Assembly: GCA_013287145.1 (NCBI GenBank)
Contig: JABDEI010000005.1
Span: forward strand, 1 to 44,406
Direction of reading: 5' to 3'
DNA from: Chlamydiota bacterium
Lineage (GTDB): Bacteria; Chlamydiota; Chlamydiia; Chlamydiales; Parachlamydiaceae
DNA length: 44,406 bases
This document shows positions 31,182 through 40,510 of this stretch, in pieces (within the stretch, counting starts at the first letter, position 1; every line of letters starts with the position of its first letter). Both the position numbers and the translations under genes were made by a program. The notes under the pieces are model-generated. The model did not search any database. It had not been told where the DNA came from and saw nothing but the letters and a program-made list of their open reading frames with translations.

Positions 31182-33359
31182 ATGACAGATAGAATTAGCG
31201 AGCAAAAAAATTACAGCGAACTCAAGTATTCAAGAGAGCAAGGCTTTTTTGATAAAAGCTTGGCTATTCGCTGGTTAATTGGGGCGTTGTTTGCTGTTTC
31301 ATTGTTTGCCTTTCTTCATTTCCGAGAAGTCCGCATTGAAATGTTGGAATTGGGCAGTATTGCTCCAAGATATGTTGTTGCACAAGTCGACTTTGATTTT
31401 GATGATGAAGAAGCTACAGCTATTCTCAAGCAAGAAGCTGTGCAATATATTGGAAAAATTTACAGAATTTTAGAAAACGATATCCGTCAGCGGCGTCTCG
31501 AATTTGAAAATTTTATCATTTATAACCAAGATGGTCGCCGATATATCGACGAAAAAACCTTTGATGAGATGTACAAAGGTGTTGATCTCATAGAAAAAAC
31601 CCTCTTTCACATGCGTTTTACTGACCCAAGAACCCTGCAAAAAATGCAGGAGATCGGCTTCCCTACCGAATATTATCAAATTTACACCCCAGGCGACCTC
31701 GCAGAAGGTGTGACTCTTCCCCAACATATTTGGGATTACATCGGCGCAAATGCTTTTAACAAGAGCTCTTTTCATAAAGCTGTTATTGGCGTTTTAATAG
31801 GATTTTTTCAAACCAAAACGTGGACTTTAGAAGAAGACATCCCCGCTCAGCGTATGCTGCGTAGAAAAATCCAAGCTCTAGTGCCAGAAAAATATACGCA
31901 TGTCAATGCGGGCAGCCGGCTAATCGATCAAGGAGAAAAAGTCACAACCCGTCATATCGCCGAGCTACAGGCTATGAAAGAGGTTTTGAACAACCAGCGC
32001 AATCTTTGGTATCCTTTACCTCTGATAGGCAGTTTGCTCATGACACTAGTCCTCATGGGAATCTCTGTGGCTTATATCAGAGGAAATTACCCACAAATCT
32101 TAGCCTCTAATCGCAAACTGTTTTTGCTTGTAACCATCATTATTTTGAGTTTAGGTTTATCTAAAGCCACTGAATTTTTCTTACTGACTTCAAAAAGCAA
32201 TCTCTTTGACATCGTTCGCTATCCTTTGTTCGTTCCTTTTGCAGCTATCTTGTTATGCAGTCTTATGAATCCGGCTATAGCCACTTTTGTCAGCGGCTTT
32301 CTCACCGTTGTTTTTACGATGGCGCTGGCTTTTGAACATCAAGGCTTCATGATCTTGAATTTAGCCGCCGGTATAGTAGCCATCTTAAGCACGCGTTCTT
32401 TGCGGCGCCGCAAAGAAATTTTTATTGTATGCGCTAAAACCTGGGGATGCTGTGTCGTTATTATTTTTTCTTTGCACTTCTATCAGAACACACTCTGGAA
32501 TGTCTCCGTTTTATCGGACATCGTCAGCTCCGGAATCTTCATGATGTTAACGGCTATTTTAGTCGTCGGTTTGCTTCCATTGTTAGAGTCAACCTTCAAG
32601 GTGATGACTGATGTCAGCTTAATGGAATATATGGACCCCAATAACGATCTTTTGCGTCGATTGACGATTGAAGCTCCAGGAACATATCAGCATTCAGTCG
32701 TAGTAGGTAATCTCGCTGAGGCTGCAGCCTTAGCCATTGGAGCCAACGGCCTTTTTTGCCGCGTAGCCACTCTTTACCACGATATCGGCAAGATGGCGAC
32801 TCCGCAATATTTTACTGAAAATCAAGTGGGCAGGATGAATATCCATCAGCTTCTAACGCCGCAAGAATCCGCGCAAGTGATTATGGCGCATGTTAGCGAA
32901 GGCGTAGCGCTGGGACGCAAAGCGGGTCTGCCGGAGCAGTTTATCGATGTTATCAAGGAGCATCATGGCACAACCTTAGTCTATTATTTTTACCGCAAGC
33001 AGCTTGAAAAGATGGGCGGTGATAACGCTTTGGTCAATGAGAAGGATTTTCGTTATGCTGGACCTAAACCGCGCAGCAAGGAGGCGGTCATCATCATGAT
33101 AGCTGATGCTTTAGAAGCAGCATCGCGCTCCTTAGAGAAGATTGATGAAGAAAGCTTGATGGAACTAGCTAATCGAATTATTAGGGAAAGAATTGAAGAT
33201 GGTCAATTTGATCAGAGCCTTCTGACTTTTGAAGAGATGGCTCTTGTGAAGAACATATTAATTAAAACCTTGGTGGCTTATGGTCATTCGCGCATAAAGT
33301 ATCCAACCTGGGAGCCTAGAAAAGAAGGCAGCGATGTCGCTCCAAGCTCAGAGGCGTAA
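31182..33359 (+). CDS. 7TM-HD family membrane phosphohydrolase (PgpH/YqfF-like)
   Basis: 725 aa from MTDRISEQKN; a TTG start 12 bp earlier (31170) is possible and lies closer to an AAGAG. TM1 at about residues 25-45 is followed by an extracytoplasmic 7TMR-HDED domain (about 50-275), seven hydrophobic helices (about 280-470), and a cytoplasmic HD domain (about 495-680) with HSVVVGNLAEA, the metal HD pair in LYHDIGKM, and IKEHHGT. In Listeria and relatives PgpH degrades c-di-AMP, so signal-nucleotide turnover is likely. About 725 aa is normal for the family. Confidence 0.93.
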   Translation: MTDRISEQKNYSELKYSREQGFFDKSLAIRWLIGALFAVSLFAFLHFREVRIEMLELGSIAPRYVVAQVDFDFDDEEATAILKQEAVQYIGKIYRILENDIRQRRLEFENFIIYNQDGRRYIDEKTFDEMYKGVDLIEKTLFHMRFTDPRTLQKMQEIGFPTEYYQIYTPGDLAEGVTLPQHIWDYIGANAFNKSSFHKAVIGVLIGFFQTKTWTLEEDIPAQRMLRRKIQALVPEKYTHVNAGSRLIDQGEKVTTRHIAELQAMKEVLNNQRNLWYPLPLIGSLLMTLVLMGISVAYIRGNYPQILASNRKLFLLVTIIILSLGLSKATEFFLLTSKSNLFDIVRYPLFVPFAAILLCSLMNPAIATFVSGFLTVVFTMALAFEHQGFMILNLAAGIVAILSTRSLRRRKEIFIVCAKTWGCCVVIIFSLHFYQNTLWNVSVLSDIVSSGIFMMLTAILVVGLLPLLESTFKVMTDVSLMEYMDPNNDLLRRLTIEAPGTYQHSVVVGNLAEAAALAIGANGLFCRVATLYHDIGKMATPQYFTENQVGRMNIHQLLTPQESAQVIMAHVSEGVALGRKAGLPEQFIDVIKEHHGTTLVYYFYRKQLEKMGGDNALVNEKDFRYAGPKPRSKEAVIIMIADALEAASRSLEKIDEESLMELANRIIRERIEDGQFDQSLLTFEEMALVKNILIKTLVAYGHSRIKYPTWEPRKEGSDVAPSSEA

Positions 33360-33365
33360 CAACCC

Positions 33366-34172
33366 ATGGCCGATGCAAAACCCTTTTCTTTAGCGCTCGT
33401 GACAGGGGCAAGCTCTGGCATAGGCGAAGCATTATGCCATTTACTAGCTGGTAAGGGGGTCGAACTCATTATTGCAGGTCGAAATAAAGAAAGGCTGCAG
33501 CAGCTGGCCGCCCAGCTGCAAGTGAAGGCGACAATTGTTCCAGGCGATTTAAGCCTTCCCGCTGACCGGCTGCGTTTGATCGAAAAAATCCGCGAAGCTA
33601 AACCCGATCTTGTCATCAACAATGCTGGCTATGGACTCTATGGAGAGGCGTTGTCTTATGAAACCCAAACTCAAATGGATATTCTCAAAGTCGATATCGA
33701 TGCAGTTGTGGAGTTGTCACTGGAGGCTGCTCGAAAGATGGTCTCATCAAAAAAGGAAGGAGTGATCGTCAATATTTCTTCTGCAGCAGCTTTTCAGGTG
33801 TTTCCCTGTTTTGCAGTGTATGCTGCATCTAAGGCCTTTGTGAACCACTTTTCAGAATCTCTTGATGAAGAGTTGCGGCACTATGGCATCAGAGTGCTGG
33901 CGTCATGTCCTGGCATGGTCGCTACGCATTTCCGTGCACGAGCCTCCGGCGAAGAAATTTCTCCTGGTTCTTCTTCTTTAGTCATGACTGCCTCTTTTGC
34001 TGCCAATGAAATATGGGGCCAGATTGAAAAAAGAAAACCAATACATGTTTTTAACTGGAAGTACCGATTAGGAACATGGCTAACGCGTTATTTGATCCCA
34101 AAAAAATGGGCGATAAAGATAGTTCGCTCAAATGTTGAAAAAAGGTATACTCATCGACCAATCATTGAATAA
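33366..34172 (+). CDS. Short-chain dehydrogenase/reductase
   Basis: 268 aa. A classical SDR: cofactor-binding TGASSGIG (residues 13-20), NNAGYG (85-90), catalytic Ser138/139 in NISSAAAF and Tyr152-xxx-Lys156 in YAASK. Arg/Lys after beta-2 (AGRNKER) suggests NADPH. The C-terminal half resembles DltE/YdfG-like enzymes acting on small carbonyls or acyl chains; the substrate is not readable. It starts 7 bp after the HD gene, so co-transcription is likely. Confidence 0.9.
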   Translation: MADAKPFSLALVTGASSGIGEALCHLLAGKGVELIIAGRNKERLQQLAAQLQVKATIVPGDLSLPADRLRLIEKIREAKPDLVINNAGYGLYGEALSYETQTQMDILKVDIDAVVELSLEAARKMVSSKKEGVIVNISSAAAFQVFPCFAVYAASKAFVNHFSESLDEELRHYGIRVLASCPGMVATHFRARASGEEISPGSSSLVMTASFAANEIWGQIEKRKPIHVFNWKYRLGTWLTRYLIPKKWAIKIVRSNVEKRYTHRPIIE

Positions 34173-34182
34173 TAGTAAAATT

Positions 34183-35349
34183 ATGACCGGCTTTGCACAA
34201 TTCGATCTTGATCCTGCGATATTAACATCCTTAGAAAAGATGCAATACAAAGAACCCTCTCCTGTGCAGCAGGAAACTATTCCGCTGATTAAACAGAGGC
34301 GGGACCTTATAGCGTTAGCGCAGACGGGCTCCGGCAAGACTGCAGCGTGTGCTATACCCATTTGTGATAGAGTTAGAACAGATTTTCCCCATGTACAAGC
34401 TTTGATCATTGTGCCGACACGTGAATTAGCTGCTCAATATGCTTCTGAGACCCATAAAATCGGCAAAGACAAAGGTGTGAAGACTTTTGCTATCTTCGGA
34501 GGCGAAGATGCTTCATTGCAGACTTCTAAACTAAAGCATGGCGTCCATGTCCTCATCGCAACGCCAGGTCGTCTGATTGACTTTATCTATAGCCGTCAGA
34601 TCGATCTAAGTCACGTTGAAACCCTGATTTTAGACGAAGCTGATGAGATGTTAAGCATGGGCTTTTATGATGATCTTGAATTTATCATCCAATGCCTTGT
34701 GCATGATCATCAAACGCTTTTGTTTTCGGCGACAATGCCCAAAGAGATACGTTCGATTGCTAAACAGCATATGAAAGATCCTTTAGAAATCGTGTTGACA
34801 TCACAGCAAGCTAGCCCAACAACGATTGAACATCGCTTTCTATACTGCCATCACCTTCATCGCGAAGAAGCTCTGATTCAGCAAATTCATGAACTTAAAC
34901 CCAACCAAGGCATCATTTTTTGCCACTCCCGCCTCCAGTGCGAAAAAGTGTGCCGCTCCTTGCAACGACATATCGATGGAGTAGATTTTTTGCATGCAGG
35001 CTTAAGTCAAGATATCCGTTCCATCATCACCAATAAATTTCGATCGGGCAAGATTCGTTTTCTTGTCGCTACCGATGTCGCCTCCCGCGGCCTAGATTTT
35101 TCAGGAATCACGCATGTCTTTATCTTCCAACTTTCTGACGACCCCGATCTCTATGTTCATCGATCCGGGAGAACGGGACGCTGTGAGCGCGCCGGCATGG
35201 TGATTACATTGGTAACAGATCGGGAACTCACAACGCTCAAGCGCGTCTTAAAGGTCATTAACCGTGAAGCTATCTGGGTGGGGCCCCCGCCAGGACCGGA
35301 GATTCAACGCAAAGGCGCAAAGCCGCAAAGAAGAAATGCTAAACGCTAA
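34183..35349 (+). CDS. DEAD-box ATP-dependent RNA helicase
   Basis: 388 aa from MTGFAQFDLD; the longer frame to 34132 overlaps the SDR gene. All helicase motifs are present: Q motif EPSPVQQ, motif I AQTGSGKT, Ia PTRELA, II DEAD, III SAT, and VI HRSGRTGR. It remodels RNA or ribosome precursors and ends shortly after the second RecA domain. The last about 15 residues (RKGAKPQRRNAKR) are encoded by GCAAAGG/CGCAAAG/CCGCAAAG units, so the tail probably came from repeat DNA. The stop abuts the heptamer inverted repeat. Confidence 0.93.
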   Translation: MTGFAQFDLDPAILTSLEKMQYKEPSPVQQETIPLIKQRRDLIALAQTGSGKTAACAIPICDRVRTDFPHVQALIIVPTRELAAQYASETHKIGKDKGVKTFAIFGGEDASLQTSKLKHGVHVLIATPGRLIDFIYSRQIDLSHVETLILDEADEMLSMGFYDDLEFIIQCLVHDHQTLLFSATMPKEIRSIAKQHMKDPLEIVLTSQQASPTTIEHRFLYCHHLHREEALIQQIHELKPNQGIIFCHSRLQCEKVCRSLQRHIDGVDFLHAGLSQDIRSIITNKFRSGKIRFLVATDVASRGLDFSGITHVFIFQLSDDPDLYVHRSGRTGRCERAGMVITLVTDRELTTLKRVLKVINREAIWVGPPPGPEIQRKGAKPQRRNAKR

Positions 35350-35351
35350 CA

Positions 35352-35544
35352 AGCGGTAGTCAGTAGCCAGTAGTCGGTAGTCAGTAGGAAGTCAGAATCC
35401 AGAATATTAAGGGTTTAAATTAAATAGCTTAAGGTAGAAAAATTCACGCTCAAAGTGGTGTTAATGGTGATATTTTGCCGCTCATTCTGAATTCTGAATT
35501 CTGGATTCTGACTTCCTACTTCCTACTAACTACTGACTACCGCT
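35352..35544. repeat. Inverted repeat of heptamer units between convergent genes
   Basis: AGCGGTAGTCAGTAG at 35352-35366 is the exact reverse complement of 35530-35544, and the arms continue with GTAGTCG, CAGAATC and CTGAATT units like those at 22557-23097. The left arm starts 2 bp after the helicase stop; the right arm covers the stop codon of the mutase gene. The unique centre (about 35403-35485) holds no gene. A strong two-way terminator hairpin is possible. Confidence 0.9.
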
Positions 35545-37312
35545 TCTCTTTGAGTTTGGAAGCCATAGATTTAAGCAAGCCGGAAACATGTTCTTTGGCG
35601 TCGCTTAGGCCTTGTTCGATGGTCTTAAATTTCTTGTTGACGACCCCGCAATAAAGTTTGATCTTAGGCTCTGTGCCGGAAGGCCGGACGATAAGTTTGC
35701 TTTCGTCTTCCAACCAAAACAGCAGGGCATCGGACTTAGGCAATGCGAGCGGTTCTGTTTTTTCTGAGGGAAGAAAAGTTTTTATGGATGTGAGATAATC
35801 CTCAATAGCCACGACCAGCAATCCATTAATCTTGATTGGAGGATTGCTGCGAAGCTTGTTCATGCTAGCTTCCATCGACTCTTTGCCGGCCTTGCTCTCT
35901 TCAAAGTTGATGGAGATGAGATCTTCTAAGAAGATGCCATATTTATTGTAGATGTCATGCAAGAGGTCGATGAGCGTTTTTCCTTGTTGTTTGGCATGCA
36001 GGGCGACTTCACAAATCAGTGCCGAGGAGAGAATGGCATCTTTGTCCCTTGTGAGAGTGCCCAGTAAATAACCAAACGATTCTTCACCGCCAAAAATGTA
36101 TTGGTAACCACTGGGGTCTTGTTCCCAAAGTTGGATCTTTTCAGCAATGTACTTAAAGCCTGTCAAAACATCGAAACAGGTCGCTTGATAAGCATGGGCT
36201 ATGACTTTGAATAGTTCCGTTGTGACAATTGTTTTGATAAAAGCCGCTTTCTTTGGCATGGTTTGCTGTTTAGACATCGCTTCACAAAGGTGATAGAGGC
36301 AGAGACACGCAGTTTGATTGCCGGTGAGAAGCTGGATTTTACCCGCATGTTGGACAGCGACAGCTACGCGATCAGCGTCGGGATCAGTAGCTAGTAATAA
36401 ATCTCCTTTAGATGCTTCTAAAGTCTCTATTCCGAGTTTTAAAGCGCTAGGATCTTCAGGGTTAGGTATGGGCGCCGTTGTAAAATGACCATCAGGGATG
36501 ATCTGTTTTTCCACATAGACTACATTGGAAAATCCCCACGCTGCCAGAGCTTTTGGCATGACCGTGATGCCGGTGCCATGCAAGCTGGTATAAACGATTT
36601 TCAGAGTAGATCCAAATTTTCGATTCTCTTCCGGGTAATTTTGCAAGGGAACGATTGCTTTAAAGTATGCTTCGTCTACTTCATTATCGATGATTTCAAT
36701 CAAAGCAGAGTCAAGAGTTTGAGTTTTTTTGACATTGGAGATGTCGTTGATTTTTTGAACTTCAGCGATGATGGCTTTATCATGAGGCGGTAGGATTTGG
36801 GCTCCATCGCTCCAATAGACTTTATAGCCGTTATACTCAGGGGGATTATGCGAGGCAGTAATCATGATGGCCGCGCAGCATTTTTTTAAGCGGCATCCAA
36901 AAGAAACTAGTGGGGTGGGCCTAATGTCTCGAAATAGGTAAACATAAAAGCCATTGCCGGCGAAGACTTTTGCCGTTTCCTCAGCAAAGAGACGCGAATT
37001 TTGGCGTGAATCATAGCCGATAAAAACGGAAAGTTTCTCAGGTCGATTAGGTTGTTTTTTTAGGTAATTGGCAAGACCTTGCGTTGTCGCTTGAATGGTG
37101 TAGATATTCATGCGATTGGTGCCAACGCCCATGATGGCGCGCAACCCCCCGGTGCCAAAGGAAAGGGTTTTATAGAAGGCGTCGGTGATTTCTTGAGGAT
37201 TTTCCTTTATTAACGTGCGTATTGTGGCTTTGGTTTCTTCATCATAGCGACCATGTAGCCATTGATTGACATTTCTCTCAGTGACTTCGTTAAATTGAGA
37301 AGTTGCGCTCAT
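35537..37312 (-). CDS. Phosphohexomutase (phosphoglucomutase/phosphomannomutase)
   Basis: 591 aa from MSATSQFNEV. This start is preferred because the preceding 24 codons look hydrophobic and repeat-derived. Of alpha-D-phosphohexomutase type: GTGGLRAIMG near the N-terminus, phosphoserine Ser154 in MITASHNPPEYNGYKVYW, metal loop ATDPDADRVAVA, sugar loop GGEESFGY and phosphate loop RPSGTEPKIK. The size and RAIMG match the longer PGM2-like clade, so glucose-1-P/glucose-6-P is the likeliest substrate, with pentose phosphates possible. It supplies sugar phosphates for glycogen or nucleotide sugars. Confidence 0.93.
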   Translation of the reverse strand: MSATSQFNEVTERNVNQWLHGRYDEETKATIRTLIKENPQEITDAFYKTLSFGTGGLRAIMGVGTNRMNIYTIQATTQGLANYLKKQPNRPEKLSVFIGYDSRQNSRLFAEETAKVFAGNGFYVYLFRDIRPTPLVSFGCRLKKCCAAIMITASHNPPEYNGYKVYWSDGAQILPPHDKAIIAEVQKINDISNVKKTQTLDSALIEIIDNEVDEAYFKAIVPLQNYPEENRKFGSTLKIVYTSLHGTGITVMPKALAAWGFSNVVYVEKQIIPDGHFTTAPIPNPEDPSALKLGIETLEASKGDLLLATDPDADRVAVAVQHAGKIQLLTGNQTACLCLYHLCEAMSKQQTMPKKAAFIKTIVTTELFKVIAHAYQATCFDVLTGFKYIAEKIQLWEQDPSGYQYIFGGEESFGYLLGTLTRDKDAILSSALICEVALHAKQQGKTLIDLLHDIYNKYGIFLEDLISINFEESKAGKESMEASMNKLRSNPPIKINGLLVVAIEDYLTSIKTFLPSEKTEPLALPKSDALLFWLEDESKLIVRPSGTEPKIKLYCGVVNKKFKTIEQGLSDAKEHVSGLLKSMASKLKEKR

Positions 37313-37478
37313 AAATCTTAATCTTCTTGTTTCAGCGTTCTGCCGGTATACAGCTAAAAAGAATAACACTGCAACAAAATTCAAAGCATCGCTTTAAATC
37401 GCTTTAATCAATAATTGTGTCTTTTCTCGTTTTATAATATAATGCAGTTAATAACTTAGTGTCATAGATTGGGAGAAA

Positions 37479-38522
37479 ATGATGTTTCCGCGGATTTCGG
37501 ATCCTTTTTGTAGTCGATACAATGAATGGGAGAGGAGTGATATTTATAAGCATGACGACGACAAAAAGATTTTCGATGTCATTAAGGGTAATCTTCAGGT
37601 CCTCAGCGAAGCCACCGACCTCAAGCAATTAGTTTTTCAAAGCGATGGAAGAATTGTTAAGCAAAATGCTAATCAGCCACCTCAAAGAACCTACAATCAA
37701 AAAAGAGAAATCAATAAATTCACTCATTTTGTTAAAGAGTATTTTAAAGTGAATTCTTTCGCTGAGAAGGAAGCGCGTGAAATTCGCCACACTATCCATG
37801 AAGCTCGAGAAAATCTCATTTTATTATCTGGTTTTACAAAATCAAAAGAGAGTGATATTGAGTTAATCAAATCCTCTAGTTACCTCCTGGAGAATGAAAA
37901 AATCGAAAGCAGTGGAACAAAGGTTCTGGGTGAAGATCTTATCGTCAACAAATTTGATGAGATAAAAAAAGAAATTAAAGCCACTAAAAGTAAAATATCC
38001 AAATTTAAAATGAAGCGCAATATCGCTAGAGCTGCAATAGTTGCTAGTATGGTTTTTCTTGCGGTAGGCTCAGTTGTCGGGGCTTTGTTTTTCCCTCCTG
38101 TTGCCCTCCTGGCAATAGGAGTATTTGTGATTGCTTTTCCTATAAGTGCTTTCTACATGCATCGATTTAACGAGCAATATTTTCCAGCAAAATTTGGTGG
38201 GCTTTCTAACATCTTGAAGTTAGGGGCACTCGATCGTTATAAAAAACATTATGAAGAATCTGAGATAAAGGAATTTCAAGGATTTATAAATAAGCTTCCT
38301 GAAGATAAAAGAAATCTTTTAAATCATTCAGATAAATTTATGCACATGCATCAACTTTACGACCTTGAAAAAAAATTGGGTCAGCAGCGTCTGTTGCTAA
38401 CTCAGGAAAAAGACGAGCAAAAAAAGTTGCATATAGAAAGAGAGATCATCAGCCAGAGGCAATTGATTTTAGATTTGCGTGAGAGCTTGAAACTCCCAAA
38501 TCAAGAAACCACAACCGTTTAA
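37479..38522 (+). CDS. Inc-like protein with a two-helix membrane hairpin
   Basis: 347 aa, not recognised by family. The striking feature is a bilobed hydrophobic region at residues about 184-204 and 207-226 (AIVASMVFLAVGSVVGALFF, then PVALLAIGVFVIAF) with only a few residues between, flanked by charged coiled-coil segments (about 155-182 and 270-340). That layout is the hallmark of chlamydial Inc proteins, type III-secreted proteins inserted in the inclusion membrane. There is no cleavable signal. The start is supported by GGGAG 3-6 nt upstream of two adjacent ATGs; TATAAT at 37433-37438 is a possible -10. It is followed after 14 bp by the first of two modular LRR paralogues, suggesting a shared operon and related jobs. 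Confidence 0.75.
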   Translation: MMFPRISDPFCSRYNEWERSDIYKHDDDKKIFDVIKGNLQVLSEATDLKQLVFQSDGRIVKQNANQPPQRTYNQKREINKFTHFVKEYFKVNSFAEKEAREIRHTIHEARENLILLSGFTKSKESDIELIKSSSYLLENEKIESSGTKVLGEDLIVNKFDEIKKEIKATKSKISKFKMKRNIARAAIVASMVFLAVGSVVGALFFPPVALLAIGVFVIAFPISAFYMHRFNEQYFPAKFGGLSNILKLGALDRYKKHYEESEIKEFQGFINKLPEDKRNLLNHSDKFMHMHQLYDLEKKLGQQRLLLTQEKDEQKKLHIEREIISQRQLILDLRESLKLPNQETTTV

Positions 38523-38536
38523 TTATAGGTCTTTCT

Positions 38537-40432
38537 GTGCCAAATTTTCCAAAAATTCATAATAAAGCTGAATTTGACAATTACGTGACGTCGCTTAAAA
38601 ACGAGGTGCAGAGCGGAAAAAAATGGCTAAGCCGCGATGTCACAGCAGTCAAAAAAGATCATTTTTTACTTCGCGTGATTAAAAGGGTTTTGAATCTTTT
38701 TCCAGGAGATCGTTTTGCTCCCATTAGAGCCGATAAAGCTGCGCATAGCCTGCTTGATTTTTGCGAAGACTCGCAGAATAGAACCTACGTTGACGTCAAA
38801 AGCGCCGATCAACTGATCAGTTTGCTCGATTTTTTGAAGGATAAAACAAAGTATTCCAAGCATTCCAAAGCCTATGTCAAAGAAATCGAAGAAGACAAAC
38901 AAAAAATTCAAGCCTTAGTGACAACGTCTTCAAGTGGACTTAGACATCTTTTTCCAGATAAAAAAGATGTTTCTTCCAAAGAGGATGAAAAAGCGATTTC
39001 ATCGTTTATCAAAGGAAATCAAATCACCTTTAGCACAGATCAAGAAAAAGCAAGCGACAAAGATCGCGCACTGGATTATTTCGAGCAGCATACAGAAGAA
39101 GTAGACACCTTAACATTGAATGGCACATTTAGCCCCGAACAGGAAAAGCGCTTAGGTAAGCTTATTGAAGGCTCGGATAAACTCAGGAAAATCGAAATAG
39201 TTTCAACCTTTACCAATGATAATAAAGACCTCATGGCTGTCATTGCTAAAAAAAAGGGAATAGAGACGACTCATATTCCAGAAAAAAAAGAAATTATTTC
39301 GAAAGAGAAAAAAACAGAGCAAGCACAAAAGGAACAAAGGATTCCTGCTTTTGTCAAAGGAAATGAAATTTCTTTCCCTTACGATAACGAAAAAAATCCA
39401 AAAGTTAATGACCAAACATTAGATTATCTTGAGAATCATTTAGAGGAATTAGAAAATCTTGTGTTGGAAACTACGCTAACATCAGAGCAAAAACAACGCT
39501 TTATTACACTCATTCAACGGTCAAATAAACTTAAAAAGATCGAAATCCCTTTGCAGAATCTTCACGGTGATAAAGATCTTATCGAAGCAGTTACAACCAA
39601 AAAGGGACTTGAAACAGTGCATTGTGGCGGCTCAGATCATTCTCTTGCTAATCTAGCAAAATACAATCCTGAAGTTAAAGACCTTGCACTAATATTAAGC
39701 GGTAATAAAATCACCAAAGAGGGGATAGACGACCTGCATAAATTATCTCATCTAGAAGAGATTTTCTTGCATTTTCCAGAGAGCCTTTTTGCAAAGGATA
39801 GTTTAGAAAAATTTTTTGCAGAAGGATCGAAGCTGCCATCTCTAGAAAAGTTATCAATACAAGGGGATAGTAAGCCTCTTTCTTTGCTGGCTTCATATAC
39901 AGATCAATTTAAGCAATTAAAACGTTTGAGTGTGGCTCACTGCGATTTATTAAAGGAGTTGGAAGCTCTCTCTAAAGTCAAATCTAATATTGAAGAAATC
40001 AATATCGAAGACTCTTATCATTTTTCAAAGGAAATAGGAAAGGTTTCCGATAAGATTCCTCGACTTTGCAACAGTCTTGCTAACTTTAATTTAAAAAAAT
40101 TATCCCTTAAGTATGTTCATTTAGATTTTTCGGACTACAATTTGATAGGCAAATTAAAAACTATAGAAGAGCTTGAGCTTCCTTATCCAGACGAAGGAGA
40201 CTACAAAACAATAGAAAAACTCATTGATAGTCTTCCCAATTTAAAGAAAATATCCATCAACACAGCTCTTGGGCTAAGAAAAACACAAAGCCATGGAGAA
40301 GGCATTAAATCCACAGAAATCGGACATAATTCGTTGCCGCCGCATGAACTTCAAAAACTGAAAGAAAAGTTTAAAAACCGAAATATTGAAATCTTACGCG
40401 ATGAATCGGATCAATTTGGAAAGATGGAATAG
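38537..40432 (+). CDS. Modular LRR-type protein, paralogue 1
   Basis: 631 aa, starting with GTG (GTG CCA AAT) 14 bp after the Inc-like gene; the paralogue uses ATG at the same place. Residues 1-125 form a conserved head (NFPKIHNKAEFDNYV, then FLLRVIKRVLNLFPGDRFAP). Two copies of a roughly 90-residue unit follow, at about 154-245 and 269-360, with the pattern SF(I/V)KGN.I.F...LDY.E.H.EE...L.L...(L/F)..EQ..R...LI..S.KL.KIEI...KDL...I..KKG.E, separated by Lys/Glu-rich linkers. Residues 370-620 are irregular LRRs (LSHLEEIFLHFPE). No signal peptide, membrane helix or catalytic motif is seen. An intracellular or secreted binding protein is likely; nothing fixes the partner. Confidence 0.8.
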   Translation: MPNFPKIHNKAEFDNYVTSLKNEVQSGKKWLSRDVTAVKKDHFLLRVIKRVLNLFPGDRFAPIRADKAAHSLLDFCEDSQNRTYVDVKSADQLISLLDFLKDKTKYSKHSKAYVKEIEEDKQKIQALVTTSSSGLRHLFPDKKDVSSKEDEKAISSFIKGNQITFSTDQEKASDKDRALDYFEQHTEEVDTLTLNGTFSPEQEKRLGKLIEGSDKLRKIEIVSTFTNDNKDLMAVIAKKKGIETTHIPEKKEIISKEKKTEQAQKEQRIPAFVKGNEISFPYDNEKNPKVNDQTLDYLENHLEELENLVLETTLTSEQKQRFITLIQRSNKLKKIEIPLQNLHGDKDLIEAVTTKKGLETVHCGGSDHSLANLAKYNPEVKDLALILSGNKITKEGIDDLHKLSHLEEIFLHFPESLFAKDSLEKFFAEGSKLPSLEKLSIQGDSKPLSLLASYTDQFKQLKRLSVAHCDLLKELEALSKVKSNIEEINIEDSYHFSKEIGKVSDKIPRLCNSLANFNLKKLSLKYVHLDFSDYNLIGKLKTIEELELPYPDEGDYKTIEKLIDSLPNLKKISINTALGLRKTQSHGEGIKSTEIGHNSLPPHELQKLKEKFKNRNIEILRDESDQFGKME

Positions 40433-40443
40433 TTTTAACTGTA

Positions 40444-40472
40444 TTAAATGTTTTTTTTATTCATCGTATAAT
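40444..40472 (+). promoter_or_regulatory. Possible promoter of LRR paralogue 2
   Basis: TATAAT at 40467-40472 is preceded, after 17 bp, by a weak -35 (TTAAAT, 40444-40449). The 78-bp gap between the paralogues is strongly AT-rich, so paralogue 2 may have its own promoter in addition to any read-through. Confidence 0.4.
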
Positions 40473-40510
40473 GAAAATAAATTGAATTTATATTAGATAT
40501 TTTAATTTTT

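Noticed and set aside
37404..37628. 74-aa minus-strand ORF overlapping the Inc-like gene start
   Set aside because: It is antisense to a gene with a good ribosome site and membrane-hairpin features, and has no recognisable domain.
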